Origin: Hyaloscypha bicolor E
Taxonomy: Eukaryota; Ascomycota; Leotiomycetes; Helotiales; Hyaloscyphaceae
Assembly (NCBI RefSeq): GCF_002865645.1
Contig: NW_020194563.1
Location: 640,152 to 704,151 of the forward strand
DNA: 64,000 nucleotides
Direction of reading: 5' to 3'
Shown: positions 37,273-48,525 of the stretch, piece after piece
How the letters are laid out: the number at the start of each line of letters is the position of its first letter
Numbering within the stretch: the first letter of the stretch is position 1
Position numbers and translations under genes: made by a program
The notes under the pieces: model-generated
The model's database searches: none
The model's input: only the letters and a program-made list of their open reading frames with translations
What the model was told of the DNA's origin: nothing

Positions 37273-39120
37273 AAAATAATTTAATTTTTCTAATTTATAT
37301 ATAATAATAAATAAATTAATAAATAATTAATTAATTATAAAATTAAATTATATATAATATTAAATATATATATAAACTAATTAAAAAATCTTAATTAATA
37401 AAATCTAATTATATTAAAATAAAAATATTTATTATTAAAATAAAAAAATAAAGTTTTTTTAATTTTAAAATTAAAATTAAAATTATATAATTATAATAAT
37501 AAATTATTTTTTATTTTTTTTATTTTTTAAAATATTTTTTTTTTATTATTTAATTTTTATAATATATTTTTAATTTTTATAAAAAAAAATTATATTTATT
37601 TTTAATTAGTTTTTTAAACTAAAAATATTATATTATTTTTTATTTTATTTTATTTTATATTTATTTTTTATTTTAATTTATTATATTATAATATTTAATT
37701 TTAGTTTATTATTATATTTAATTTTAGTTTATTTTATATTTAATTTTAGTTTATTTTTAATTTTTAATTTTTATAATTTTTTTTTTATAAAATATATTAG
37801 TTTTAAATTTTATTTTTTATTTTTTAATAAATTTAATTTAAATTATTATCTCAGTACTCCGGTTTACTCCCCCGGGTTTAGCGACCCTCTGCTTCGGGAA
37901 AGGTGCGTGCACGGGCCAACCGCCGCTTTCAATGTCTATAAAAGTTCGCAATCCCCGCTGCTCGACCGTCTTCTTCTTCAATCCTTTCCCAACACCCCTT
38001 CGCTTGGCCGTCTGACCTTGTCATGCGCCATTGATCCCCCTTCTCCGAGACCCACTCAGAACGCCCTGTCGCAGCTGAAAAGCCTTGACGGCACGGCCGG
38101 TTTGAAGCTAGAATCCTCGACCCTCCTCGATCTGCCACTCTGGATTCGATGCTTGTGATTGTCGCGACGGCGATCATTCCTCTGGATGGCATCGCATTGT
38201 CCGAGATACGAGCGTGAGTTCAGCTCACTGCCCTCTTCTCTCTGCCGCACCATTACAATCCTCGCCGCAATGCCTCCCTCGGTGACCGCGACAGTGGAGC
38301 TTGCCCTTGGCATTCCCTTCATGCAATATAACCTGGCCAATGGAAGAAATGCCTTACGGCGACGTGGCCAGCTTCTGCCTGGCTGCGCCGTAGCATTGCG
38401 CGTCGGGAAAGGATCTCGGTGAGCTCCATTGGGCCGGTCAGATGACGACATGCACTCTATGCCTTGGTCTGGGCTGATCTGTGACGAGAAGGGCCGATTT
38501 CTGGCAACCGTAGCTGTGGCAGATGACCATCTGCATAATGATGGCAGCATCGAAGCTTCTGCTGAGCAGCCTACGGACCGAATACGAAACGCCGGCGGTG
38601 GGAGAATGGGTCACAAGCAGGCAGACTGACGTGGACGGTTGCACGGAGGCAGGTCATACGACCTCGGAAGGAGCTCGATCCGTAGTTGTTGCGCTGCCAG
38701 AATGGGTACGGCACAATCTACGCTGCGGGTTCTCAATTCTGCAAAGAGAAGGTCGATCGGGCTCAGCTACGCAGAGATGGCCGCAAGCTTTACGGGATGG
38801 GTATAGTGGGTTGGATTTCGAGCAGGATTGGACTGATCACAAGTCGATTTCTCGATCTTCGGTGAAGCCGAGAGATACTGGGGATTGCATGATGAATGAG
38901 TCCTGGCAGCAGCCTGGAGGGGCTGGGATTTCATGCGCAAGATCAGGTTAATTTCAGGACAGTATACGGCAGTTGCAAGCGGCAAACTGATGTATGGGCG
39001 AGACCAGGCCAATTCCGACAAGTAGGCGCTCACAGATGACCACTTAAGCCGCTCAATTCCCCTCGCTGAATATTCCACACATGCTTAGACCGGTGTTCTC
39101 TCTGCCTACTTCGTTTCGTA
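37273..39120. other. AT tail, then GC-balanced spacer without a clear gene
   Basis: To about 37,845 the DNA is almost pure A+T. It then switches within a few bases to GC-balanced sequence (CTCCGGTTTACTCCCCCGGG). From there to 39,120 many overlapping ORFs occur on both strands (for example 38056-38550 minus and 38523-38951 plus), none with a domain. A plus-strand phrase MLVIVATAIIPLDGIALSEI at about 38151 could be a signal peptide followed by a GTGAGT donor, but I could not build a gene from it. Confidence 0.4.
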
Positions 39121-41772
39121 ATGGCTGCTCTCGGGAATACGCAATTTGATCGATTTGCATTTCCCCTATCAAACCCGCCATTCTGCAATAGTAATGTTCT
39201 CTGGCCTTCTGAACCCAGCTATTCTATCCCCTCACTCAATACTAGCAGCAGCCAGAAAATACGCAGACCTGCAGCTGCTCCTTCCTGTTCAAGTCAAATC
39301 GAGGCAGATGAAAATACTGCAGCGAGAGCTGAAGGTACGTGGAAGAGCTATACTGAAAGTGAAATTGTTCTGATCTGTTTAATCTAGATTATGAGGGCGC
39401 TTTTGCTAATAATAATAATAAATCAGACAATGATTTTCCATCCCTCGAGAAGCTCTCTCGGGTTACTCTGTGTCCGAAGGTCTTGACTGTGGCCTCGAAG
39501 ACTGGGCCCACCCTTCAGCGTCTAGAACAGCCAGCTCTTCAGAGGGCTGGACTGCAAGTCGACCGAGTACAGCTCGGGCCGGGTGGATATCAAGGTGGGA
39601 ATCGAGGTAGGTGCACCATCTGTCCTCTGTATTCAGGAGCGCTCTGCTAATTGTATGCAGATCAACCAGTAATTCTCGATAACGACAACAACCTAGATGA
39701 AGCAGATGCTGAGGATGAGGCCGAAGGCGATGTTGATACTAGGCGTATTGAACGGAACGCGAGTTTGCATAACATTTTCGCAATCTCAGAACTCGCCTCA
39801 GCACCGACAGAGTCTATCGATGTATCCGGTCCATGGTATGACGTCGAGGAGGGGCACTATATCGACGAGCCAGCTCCGGAACTTGGGCCTCGCAAGCAGC
39901 GCAGTATACCTTCTGCTCCCGCACAAGCCCAACCCCAGACTCTCCTCCAATCCTCCAAGCCACTACAAGATCAGACCAGCCGGCAGAGTGTCGGCAGTAT
40001 CGCTCAGAGCGCGTCAGTGGAATCTACGCTTCACTCCCTCCCCAAGCCTTTCGATAGCGGCGATGACGGATGGACTGATAAGGAGACGGCTGAACTGGAG
40101 AAAGAACTAGGGTTGGCTTGGGAAAAGCAACAAGTGGAGCCATTATCGGCCTGCACACCTCCATCCCCAAGTCCTCGCTCGGTCGAGGAACCACAGAACG
40201 AGATCCAGAGTCGAGAACGCAGCGGAACCACCGGTGGCATACTAGAAGAGCTACAAGGTGCTTCTCGACATAGTAGCCCAGCTCAGGACCTTGAATGGTG
40301 GGAGCAGCAGGATACTCAGGTGGGGGTGGAAGGGGGAGCGGTAGCAGTGCAGCAGCAGGAAGAGCTTGGGCAGCCAGCTGTGGGTGATCAGCAGGACCTG
40401 GTCGAGGTTAATGTTGCAGACGACCCTGAAGACAAGGAAGCCACCGAGGATCCGCCAGCCACGCAACCTGAGCACCATTTTCGACTGCGCGGTATACGAG
40501 CCCGGCAGCTTCCTGGACACCAGACAAAGACAACTCAGTACCAAGTCGTATGGGGGCAACGTCCAAACAGGTCGGATTCTTGGCTCAATGAAGACGATGT
40601 ACGAATGTCAATACCATGGCCGCCTTGCGAACTATACTCTCAAAACTTGGCTCGATGGACAGACATTTTCCGAGTTTGCGAGATGCGCTTTAGCCGGTAC
40701 AAAGGCAGAAAAGTTTTCGAGTACCTGGTCGATGCGTTCGGTCTCGATGACAGCACCTGGATCACTGAAGATCAATTGAGAATCTCACTCAGCCCTATAT
40801 TGGTCCTTGAGCTCAAAGGTAACCAGTTGCTTTATGAGTGCCCCGTTTTGGAAACCTTGAGGAATAGGTTGCTGACAGAACACATCTCGAACAGGGTCTT
40901 CTCCCCATCCCTTGAGCGAAGCACAGCGTGACGTTCTTCTCAGACATTCAGCAACTCCGATCAGAGACGAGTACGGCCATGCGTCACGAGCCTCTCGAAG
41001 CTCTTCTGCCTCAGCCGACCCGGCGCTGGAGGGCAAGCCTGCGACGCGGAAGCGAGGGCACCAAGATGCGCATACAGAGATCAGCAGCGACACCCACCAT
41101 TCCACGAACACCGATGACAATTACGACGCCTACGATACAAGCGACGAGGCCCCACGACCTGCAAAGCGACGAAAGCCACGCCCAGCGCCTGCCGCGACTC
41201 CAACCACCTCCCGCAGACATACCCCAGAGCTCCACGTCGGACAGCGTGGCCCCCTTGTGACATTGTCGACCGCCACACCTGAGATTAACGACGCGCAACC
41301 TCAGATTGATCACGAATGCCTGTCGACCTTCGTCGATAATAGCCGCCACCATATCTCGCGAGCCTCTCGAAGCCCGTCTGCGGCATCAGAGGCGGCCCCA
41401 GTTGCTGAGTATCAGGAGTGGCCCTTCCAAGGCTTCCTCAAATGCACCAGGATCGGTAATGATGTGACGTATAATCTTGAGTTCAAACTGCCATTGACCT
41501 TGGAACATCTTCACTTACCGATTGATTCTAATGCATTGGATATCAATCACGATGCTACTAAACATTCTCAGATACACCAAGCGCCGTTGAAGCCAAAGAA
41601 GAGCAAGGTTTCATGGGTAGAAGACGATATAAAGCTGGCCCAGATGTGGAACGAAGGCCGTTCGTGGGAATACATCTTTGCTGCCCTCCCTAACCGGAGT
41701 AAAGGGTCCATCCGGGTGCGCTGTTCGACAAAATTCGAAAAGCGACCTCGTACAGGGGCTGGTCGTTCTTGA
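39121..41772 (+). CDS. Chromo-like/SANT domain protein, 822 aa
   Basis: Four exons join in phase: 39121-39334, 39388-39606, 39661-40818 and 40895-41772 (introns 53, 54 and 76 bp with CTAAT or GCTGAC branch-like sites). Residues 1-400 are low-complexity, Ser/Pro/Glu-rich. Around 425-450 lies YQVVWG...SDSWLNEDDVRMSIP, and around 490-525 EYLVDAFGLDDSTWITEDQL. Both resemble the Y-L-V-K-W...STWEP chromodomain core. Near 700 is a third segment, TYNLEFKLP. The last 55 residues read SWVEDDIKLAQMWNEGRSWEYIFAALPNRSKGSI in sequence, a SANT/Myb fold with its spaced Trp and aromatic residues. An acidic/basic linker (KRRKPRP) suggests nuclear import. A chromatin or DNA-binding role is inferred. Relatives or fragments sit at 57.1 kb and perhaps 9.3 kb, so this is a duplicated family. 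Confidence 0.8.
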
Positions 41773-41943
41773 ACTGGAGGGCCAATTGCTTCGTTGACGT
41801 TGGGGCTCCTGCATTGGAGAAGGTCGAGCCGTCAAGCAGCGATGATGATGACGAGTCAAGTTATGGCGATCCGGACTTCAGCAGCAACAGGCAGCGATAG
41901 TGAGACTCTAGCGAGGCCGAGCAGGGCCGTTTGAGCACGAGCT
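41773..41943 (+). other. Decayed 3' copy of the same gene family
   Basis: Directly after the stop at 41770-41772, another frame reads LVVLELEGQLLR, like LVLELKGNQLL at 40.8 kb. A third frame then reads EPSSSDDDDESSYGDPDF, like the Ser/Asp-rich segment at 57.42-57.50 kb (both contain GAGCCGTCAAGCAGCGA). Either the gene once continued further or a second copy decayed here. Confidence 0.5.
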
Positions 41944-42271
41944 TGCTAGATGATTCGAATTAAGCGGGGCCATTTCGTACTCTGTGAGCAGTACTGCCTT
42001 TGGGGTCACCTTGGAGTCGGGACACGCTATTATCTTGAGCATGATGAGTTGGCAGCTGCAGGATGGGTTCAGGAGATCATGGCAGAACCGATAAAAGCGG
42101 ATCATGTGACATAGAAGTAGTGCCCTTTAGGCTTAGAGCCGGAGCCCCACAAGCATCTATTTTTGTTGGTCCGACCGATGCCGACTGCTCACCGCCTTGT
42201 GACCAAACCCATAAACTCATCCGACGTTTCGCTTTCCTCTTCGTACCAGCACCGCCTACATTTCAAATACA

Positions 42272-42973
42272 ATGCCTGATACACCAACGCTTACCTGGTC
42301 GACCCACGAGAGAGAGTACAGTCGCTTTCAGGATCGCTTTTTGAAAAGGAGCCTTAGACCAACCGAATATAAGTTGGACTTTCGTGGCCAACCATATGTT
42401 CCAGTTGCTAACGAGGCTCGACTTGAGAATGAGGCTGCCTGCCTGCGATTCATTAAGGCTGCAACAAATATCCCAGTGCCTGAAGTGCTTGCAGCATATG
42501 AGAAGGATGGGTCGTTCTTCCTCTGGACGGAAATCTGTCACGGTATCCCAATGAAGGAACTCTCCGTTACCGATCAGGCAGTTGTGATAAAGGAGCTCGA
42601 AGGCCACCTCCGCATACTGCAAACCCTTCGTTCAAATCGCATTGGTGGTCCCACAGGCATTATTTGTCCTCCGCCTAGAGTTTCCTTGCACTTTCCGAAG
42701 GATAAAGTATGGCCTTCGATCTCCTCATCGGACGACGAGTTTGTGTTCTGCCACGACGATCTATCACAGTTCAATGTCATAGTTGATAAAGATACTCTTA
42801 CGATCTCCGGAATTATCGACTGGGAATTCGCCGGCTATTATCCAAGCTACTTCGAAAGTCCCTTTTATCGAAGCTCTAAGCCTTCAGGGGCGCAAGTGAA
42901 GGATCTCCCGGATACCTCAAAGCTGATATCCTTCTTTGCAGTGCGCTTCCTAACAGATTGTTTATATGGGTAG
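42272..42973 (+). CDS. APH-like phosphotransferase family protein, 233 aa
   Basis: A single exon from ATG at 42272 (ACAATGCCT) to TAG at 42971. The protein shows the C-terminal half of the aminoglycoside-phosphotransferase/choline-kinase fold (Pfam PF01636-like): FCHDDLSQFNVIVD (HDD...N catalytic loop), then IIDWEFAGYYP, whose Asp chelates the metal. The N-lobe part (NEARLENEAACLRFI, IPVPEV) contains the Glu expected to pair with the nucleotide-binding Lys. The tail (KLISFFAVRFLTDCLYG) may end at an unspliced intron (GTGCGC at 42942), so the last few residues are uncertain. The substrate is unknown. Fungal members are generally uncharacterised small-molecule kinases. Confidence 0.85.
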   Translation: MPDTPTLTWSTHEREYSRFQDRFLKRSLRPTEYKLDFRGQPYVPVANEARLENEAACLRFIKAATNIPVPEVLAAYEKDGSFFLWTEICHGIPMKELSVTDQAVVIKELEGHLRILQTLRSNRIGGPTGIICPPPRVSLHFPKDKVWPSISSSDDEFVFCHDDLSQFNVIVDKDTLTISGIIDWEFAGYYPSYFESPFYRSSKPSGAQVKDLPDTSKLISFFAVRFLTDCLYG

Positions 42974-43240
42974 CTGCTAATTTAGGGGACAGTGAGGGCA
43001 GAGGCCAGTGGACCGCTTTGAGTTATGTCACGTCACGCAAGATAGGGAAGAGAGGTGGTCACATGGTTTCTTAAAGCAAGGCATTGTGATTTGTAGTTCA
43101 ATCATAAAAGATCCCAAGAACTCTTCCACGTTTTGTGACACTACTTCTGTCCTGCCACCTTGACCCTTATGAAGTCCTGCAAGTGGGGGTGGCCTGTTCT
43201 CATCAGTAACAAATCTGTGATTAGCAAGCCAAAACTTACC

Positions 43241-43384
43241 CTAATTATGCGGATCTTTACTTCCACAACTTGGGCATTCGGATTGAGTTGCCGAGATGTT
43301 CGTGCCACACTTCTTGCACTGAACGATGTCGCCTTCGGTCGGCGATGGGGAGGATGTGTCATCGAGAATCTTGATAGGAGGCAT
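43241..43384 (-). CDS. Zinc-ribbon microprotein, 47 aa
   Basis: ATG at 43384 gives MPPIKILDDTSSPSPTEGD, then CKKCGTNISATQSECPSCG and a short tail, with TAG at 43241-43243. The two CxxC pairs 12 residues apart form a zinc-ribbon pattern. An upstream in-frame extension to 43561 lacks an ATG context and looks like 5' UTR. A GTAAGT lies 4 bases after the stop, so the protein could once have continued past a Gln-to-stop change, but the short form is self-consistent. Function unknown. A second small Cys-rich protein lies at 63.44 kb. Confidence 0.5.
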   Translation of the reverse strand: MPPIKILDDTSSPSPTEGDIVQCKKCGTNISATQSECPSCGSKDPHN

Positions 43385-43594
43385 GTTGAACTCTGGGCTG
43401 ACTTTCGTGGATGTTTGTATGAAGGGCAAATTTGCAATAATGTATTTTATTGGGGAACTTGAGTTGAGAACGAAAGGAGGGAGGGACGAAGCCCCTATCT
43501 TTATAGACCAATCTTTGCTTGTTGTAGGTAACCCGGGCGTATACCAATTTGCGTGGACCACTGACCTGGCGGTTAGATGACCCCTTAAATCGCA

Positions 43595-43616
43595 GGGACC
43601 ATGGACTCATGATCCC
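43595..43616. repeat. GGGACCATG palindrome, isolated copy
   Basis: GGGACCATG followed by GACT and CATGATCCC forms an imperfect palindrome. The same type of unit recurs at least four times at 50.33-50.60 kb, so this is a dispersed short element. Confidence 0.65.
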
Positions 43617-44160
43617 TGAAAGGAGCAGCTGCACAGCAGCACACCCGCATCCACCTACCGTTCTCTCGCGCCCAGAATAGATGCGATAAGGACTGCTGCA
43701 TTGCATTGCATCTTAGGGGATATCAAACGTACCTTCATAGCGCAGTAAATAGTCTTGGGTCTTCTTGCATTTTGTAGGTAGGTGCAGGAGGTGCAGCGGG
43801 AAGATTTACCGGAAGCCGTTGTTTTATTTCCGTAAGTCAGTCCACTGGAATACTGAACTGAATCTCCATGCATTGACTCCTCCAATCACATTGGAGAGGC
43901 TCTGCTTGCATCACAGTAGCTTGGGCCACCCGTTCGGCCCGCAAGCACCTGCTCCATGAGCGGCTTCGCACCACGAGCACCTTGCTTTCCAAGTGGCTCA
44001 CATCCATTGTCAGGGTCTTCAGCGAGTTGGCGCAACATAAGTTTAGCAAGGGACTTCCTCCCCAAGGTATGTTTGTTGCCGGCCCCATGAGCACGATGTG
44101 CGTTGACATTTGGGCAAGCTTCGTCCAGGGGATGTTTTCGTACCAGCCCTAACAAGCTCG
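43617..44160. other. Spacer with minus-strand remnants downstream of the truncated gene
   Basis: On the minus strand, 44109-43837 stays open, but its sequence (LMGPATNIPWGG and onward) has no known motif. It might be the frameshifted or decayed remainder of the gene ending at 44161. Confidence 0.35.
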
Positions 44161-44925
44161 TCAAAGTCCAGCCCGTAGATTGAAGACCGATAACTTGTGG
44201 GACGGTTTGTATTCCACGACCATACACAGGCTCCGTGTGCCATCTGCCTCCTTATATACGCAAATCTGATCGGCGTTTCGCTGTTTCGGATTCGAGCCTG
44301 AGTCGTGTCCTTTGCTTGAGATGCGGAGATCCTGCAGACTTTGCTGGACCTCTTCGTTGCTATCACTGAGGGTGTTGGCATGGTTCTCGAAAATGATGCC
44401 TTCGCCCAGATAAAACGCATGGCGAGCCTCTTCTATTCGTTGAAGGTGGGAGATGATGTGTGTTGTCGGTCGCTCAACGGCTAGGCGCTGATATGCCTCC
44501 AAATCCTTCTTGCTCGCCAATGGTCGGTCGCAGATATCCTGCCCAAGCTCTGTAAGGTATTGGGTAGAGCTGAAAAGTTCCGCGTCCGGTGGGATATATT
44601 GGTAAATTCTTTCGAAGAGCTGCTGTTGCAGTACTGGAAAGTCCGTCCAAGGTTTCAACAAAGTCGGGCACGGCTTGTTCTTGGGGCTGGCAATGGAGCC
44701 CTGTGCACTGAGACTCTTGTCTGTCTGGATAAAAAGTGGCTTCGAGAGAAGTGTATGGCAGGCACGTATGTATTCTTCGAATGATGTAGGTCTTGTCTTC
44801 CGCTGCTCGTCCTCCGCACGTCTTCGTTCCCGTTCTGCGCACTCGTTAGCTTCCTTTGCTCGCTCATCTGCTTCTCGAAGCAGTTGCTCAAGACGTTCAA
44901 AGTCTGATTCCCTCCTTGAGGACAT
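44161..44925 (-). pseudogene. Truncated member of a duplicated fungal family, about 254 aa
   Basis: From ATG at 44925 the protein begins MSSRRESDFERLEQLLREAD and forms a charged coiled coil to about residue 45. It continues with TSFEEYIRACHTLLSKPLF, ASPKNKPCPTLLKPWTDFPV, RPLASKKDLEAYQRLAVERP and ends CMVVEYKPSHKLSVFNLRAGL. From memory, similar sequence begins much longer proteins present in many copies in Eurotiomycete-type fungi, whose C-termini are kinase-like. The TGA at 44161-44163 would cut this copy off well before that part. A 117-bp fragment of the same gene is at 62.46-62.57 kb. An in-frame extension to 45003 would add 26 residues without a better start. Confidence 0.6.
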
Positions 44926-45499
44926 TCTGGTAGGAGTGGGTTGTTGTTGTCGTGCTTGAATAACGATGTCAAGGCAACGGCTCATGCCGAGATAGCGGGA
45001 CACTAAGTCACATGCACATTCGTCGTACCTGCGATTAGCGCATTGAAGCCTAATCAGTCAGCGTCGGATTGCTGGGGCGACTCACATGGCACCTTGAGCC
45101 CCACTACTTGCAAAGTCCTCCCTTCGAATAACCTCAACCTCTCGAATTGCAAACAAGAGAGATCAAACCCCCATCCAGGTCATTTCTTGAGCAACGACGA
45201 CGATGACTCAGTTGTTCTACCCGACCAGCTCCGCCCGGCTCCGCTAATAGACTTCATTCCACCTATGCTGAGGGGCAGCCTGATGCACCCTATTTTACGT
45301 CGTACTACCTCGCAATTTTTTTCACCAAATTCATTTCTTCCTTCGCCACCGCATTATTACCTTACCTCCTTCTCCCACCGCGCTTAGCATATTCTATCAA
45401 AGGCGCAGAAGGAGTGCCCTTGACTCTGAAGGCTTAACGTCGCCACCAGCCTCTTGCGCACAGTCGCCGTTTCGCTTTTAATCCATCGCCATCCTGTAC
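44926..45499. other. Divergent intergenic region
   Basis: This separates the minus-strand truncated gene from the plus-strand gene at 45500, so it probably holds both promoters. It is pyrimidine-rich on the plus strand from 45200 to 45400 (CTCCTTCTCCCACCG). No TATA box is obvious. The ORF at 45043-45387 has no motif. Confidence 0.4.
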
Positions 45500-46271
45500 A
45501 TGGCGTCAACCACGTTCGCGCTTGTGGATGCAAGGAAGTCGATTCTAGAAGATGGGTTCTTTTCTATGGATGACTCGGTGGTAGGAGAACACGTCTTGGA
45601 GATGGAGCAGAAGGACTTTCCCTTCGCATCAGAATATGGCTTGGAATTCTGCAAGCTCAACCTCCTTGACGATACGGTTGGTAAAGGGGAAAGATGTTTC
45701 TATGGTTACTAACGGTTGCAGCGTATCCGATCCATACTCGAGTCCTTCTTCCCAAGGCCTGGTCTTGGACTTTGTCTGAAATACAGCAACGATCCAGGCC
45801 ATATCTTTTCCTTTAGGAAGGGTGGCGCGAAGGCTGGTTTGCGCGTTCTAATTGTTCAGTTGTGGAGCGTTGGATCGCGAGCTGGGTACTGGGGCGGTTC
45901 GCACCTACTCTCGTTGCCCGCCGTCCGCGCAGCAAATGGCTCGTGGGAAGTCCCTTCCTCTGCCTTGAAACGTGCTGGCTGTAAGGAGACAGAGATTAAG
46001 TTTGAACAAGGTGGCCTGTAAGCTACCATCTACACTTCAGTCACATCCTCTTAACAAATCTTGCAGAGCCATTCTCGATGCCAGACTCGCTTTCGAAATC
46101 AAGGACGGGTTTACAATCACATCTGCATTTGCAACGGAGGACGAAGTCAAGACATGGGCTAAGATGCTCCTTCCTAGATCGCCGGAGTTGGCAGCAAAGG
46201 TCACTGAAATGGAGAGCATATACACAAAGATTGGGGTGAACTTCGCATTTGAGGACCCAGAACCAAGGTAG
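45500..46271 (+). CDS. Conserved-looking protein of unknown function, 225 aa
   Basis: Exons 45500-45676, 45722-46017 and 46067-46271 join in phase (introns 45 bp with a weak GTTGGT donor, and 49 bp, GTAAGC...TTGCAG). The product begins MASTTFALVDARKSILEDGF. It contains LRVLIVQLWSVGSRAGYWGG, HLLSLPAVRAANGSWEVP, ILDARLAFEIKDGFTI and ends KIGVNFAFEDPEPR. The W-x-GGSH and LDARLAFEI segments give a mixed beta-rich outline reminiscent of a cupin or 2-oxoglutarate-oxygenase barrel, but I see no metal triad, so no function is assigned. Its 3' end lies 4 bp from the convergent C2H2 gene. Confidence 0.75.
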
Positions 46272-46275
46272 AAAT

Positions 46276-47341
46276 TCATGATTGCCCATGATATTCTTCT
46301 CCTCCATTATGTGGATGTCCGAACATATAGCCTTCTTGTACGCGCATTGCACTGTACTCACCGACTCCTAGATCAGAAGGGTCCATGATACTTGTCTGAA
46401 TGTCACCTATTTCTCCACTAAATTGCTGTGCCACATGGTTTGAGGGATACGTAAGGGACCAGAATATTGCAGCACCGTATTCGTCCAATGTTTCAATTGG
46501 AACTCTGGCCGATGCTCCTATAGAATTGAGGTGCAGCGCCGACACTGGCACTGGCTGCAGAGAAGCTTCATCAGATGAGAGAGAGTTGGTACCAGTGAAA
46601 CCGGGGAAATGCGATGGCGATGAGCTTGTAATCGTGTCGTCAACATCCAGCTTCCCCTTGACCCTTCGAGCGCCTGGTGTCCCTACCAGCTCCCTTGTTC
46701 TTTTCTTAGTCTCGACGCCTTGACATTTGTCAAGCCCCTCGGCGGCAATTTCCCTCAGCCGATCGCATATCTGGCGTGTATATGAATTCTTCGTCATATC
46801 CGCGTCTTTGTGGGTGTCGGCGTGCGCAATGTATTGGCTCGCCACTTTGAAAACCTTAAAACAATACACACATACTTCTTTGCATTGAACGTCTGCGGTC
46901 AAGGCATTATTAGCAATCTGCGTATCCAATGGCCGATGGTAATTTACGTAGTGCAAAGTGCCGTACAAGTCTTGTTCGTTTGGAAAATGGTCTGTCCCGG
47001 TCGCACTCTTCGTGTGGGCAGCAAAGCTGGTCGGCGGGTTTATCATTCCTCCTTACAAGTGTAGAGTCGTGGGCGTCGCCGTCCGCATAGCCATTATCGT
47101 AATCATGGGCATCGTAGGACGTATCGTGTTCATCATCAAGTGGGCTTGAGTGGGCGCGACATTGCTCAAGTTTCGCAGACAGAAGGCGTTCCTGAGACTG
47201 GACGAACGGATTAGGACTGGGACTAGAGGGCTGTGAAGTACTAACTCGGTATCCATCAAGATGATCACGTAACTCATCGTTCGTCGGAAAGCAGACCGAG
47301 CAAGTTTGGCATTGTCGCTGCTGATTGATCTCATCTAACAT
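46276..47341 (-). CDS. C2H2-type zinc-finger protein, 336 aa
   Basis: Exons 47341-46948 and 46892-46276 join in phase across a 55-bp intron (GTAAAT...GACCGCAG). Zinc-finger-like units are CQTCSVCFPTNDELRDHLDGY near residue 11 (no second His, so degenerate), CPHEECDRDRPFSKRTRLVR HFALH near residues 105-132 (C-x4-C...H-x3-H), and CKEVCVYCFKVF...YIAHADTH near 135-157. Between the first two is an Asp/Tyr/His-rich stretch (YDAHDYDNGYADGDAHD). The C-terminal half is acidic and Ser-rich, with a KKRTREL...RRVKGK basic patch as a possible nuclear signal. A transcription-factor role is likely but targets are unknown. The second finger spans the splice junction, which supports the model. Confidence 0.8.
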
Positions 47342-48525
47342 GCTGCTGCTGCCAAGTCGAGGTGATTGTTGAGAACACACAGGCGAGAACAAGCCAAAAG
47401 ACGGGAGGAGTTAGTCATCATGCAAGGCCTGGCAGGTGCAGGTGACCACTTTCAAACCTAGAGTGCCGCTTCATTGCTACTGTAAATAATCAAAGCTGTC
47501 CTGAAATCGCATTTGCCTTCCTCCATGAGCCCTCGCGCTTCTAGATATCATTCCATCAGTGCGCAGTGCAATCGCCATTTGTCCGCTCAGTTCTCTGTAT
47601 CCCTCCATTTCCTTCGCCCCACGCGAAACAATCTGATTGGAGCGCCGCCGTCCCACCACCCACCTCTCCCTCCCGCCTCATCTTTCTGTCCTCCCACTGC
47701 GAAAGAAATGATAGACGATGAGATGTAAAATAGTAATCTGTTGGACTGTCATTAAGGGCCGAGGTAGAAACGCAGGTTCCAGATGCGCTCACCTAAGTTT
47801 ATCAGATGGCGTTTAGCTTGCTAATCACATGCATCTCTGCATGTTGTCTCCCTCCTCCTCCATTACCGCCGCAAGCAGGGCAGAGGACTCCATTCACGAC
47901 GCCTTCGTCCTTGCAAGTTGAACATTCAGGCATCTTTTGTTTCGAAAGAGCTTTCGATAGAGTAAAGGGCGGTTGGAAAGAGGATCGACTTCAGAAGAGT
48001 CAAATCGTTCTTGACAATCACCCAAGAAACTTCGGGTATTTTAACTCGAGTGCCATGTGATTTGTTTAGCGATCCGATACTGACCGAGAAGGCCCCAGTT
48101 CAGTTAGGCTCCAATTCCTTCCAGGCTGAAACCATGCACCTAAGCTTCGGTGGGTGGTCGCCGGGCTTCTCCGATTATGCTGGCTCGGTAGTTTGTGTCG
48201 GAATACAGTCGGTCCGATCCAAAAGCGACAAAACGATCGCCCTTTTATATCCATAATAACTTTTTAACCACAACCCCGAGTAATTAATACTAAGTAATGT
48301 AATTATAGAGAAGAACCAAGCGAATAAAACCTATCAATCAGATTTTTAATGCGATTTGTGGTTAATTAGTAATCGAGTTTTGAAGTGCACGGACGTTTCT
48401 TTATATTCTCTTTAGTAGTAACTCTTAAAATTTAAGCTCTTACTAGATATACTAAGCTTATAGAAGCTTAAGGAGCCTTATAAGACCTTATAAGTTTAAG
48501 TTTAATTTATTATTTACTTAGGTAC
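47342..48525. other. Upstream region of the C2H2 gene, no clear gene
   Basis: ORFs at 47556-47792 minus and 47806-48060 plus show no domain. Composition falls to AT-rich from 48250 to 48520. The left part should hold the promoter of the C2H2 gene. Confidence 0.4.

Noticed and set aside
36300..37840. Possible centromere
   Set aside because: AT-rich RIP blocks look alike whether centromeric or not; sequence alone cannot decide.
38056..38951. Several ORFs of 80-164 codons on both strands
   Set aside because: They overlap in many frames in GC-rich DNA, show no domain and could not be joined by in-phase introns.
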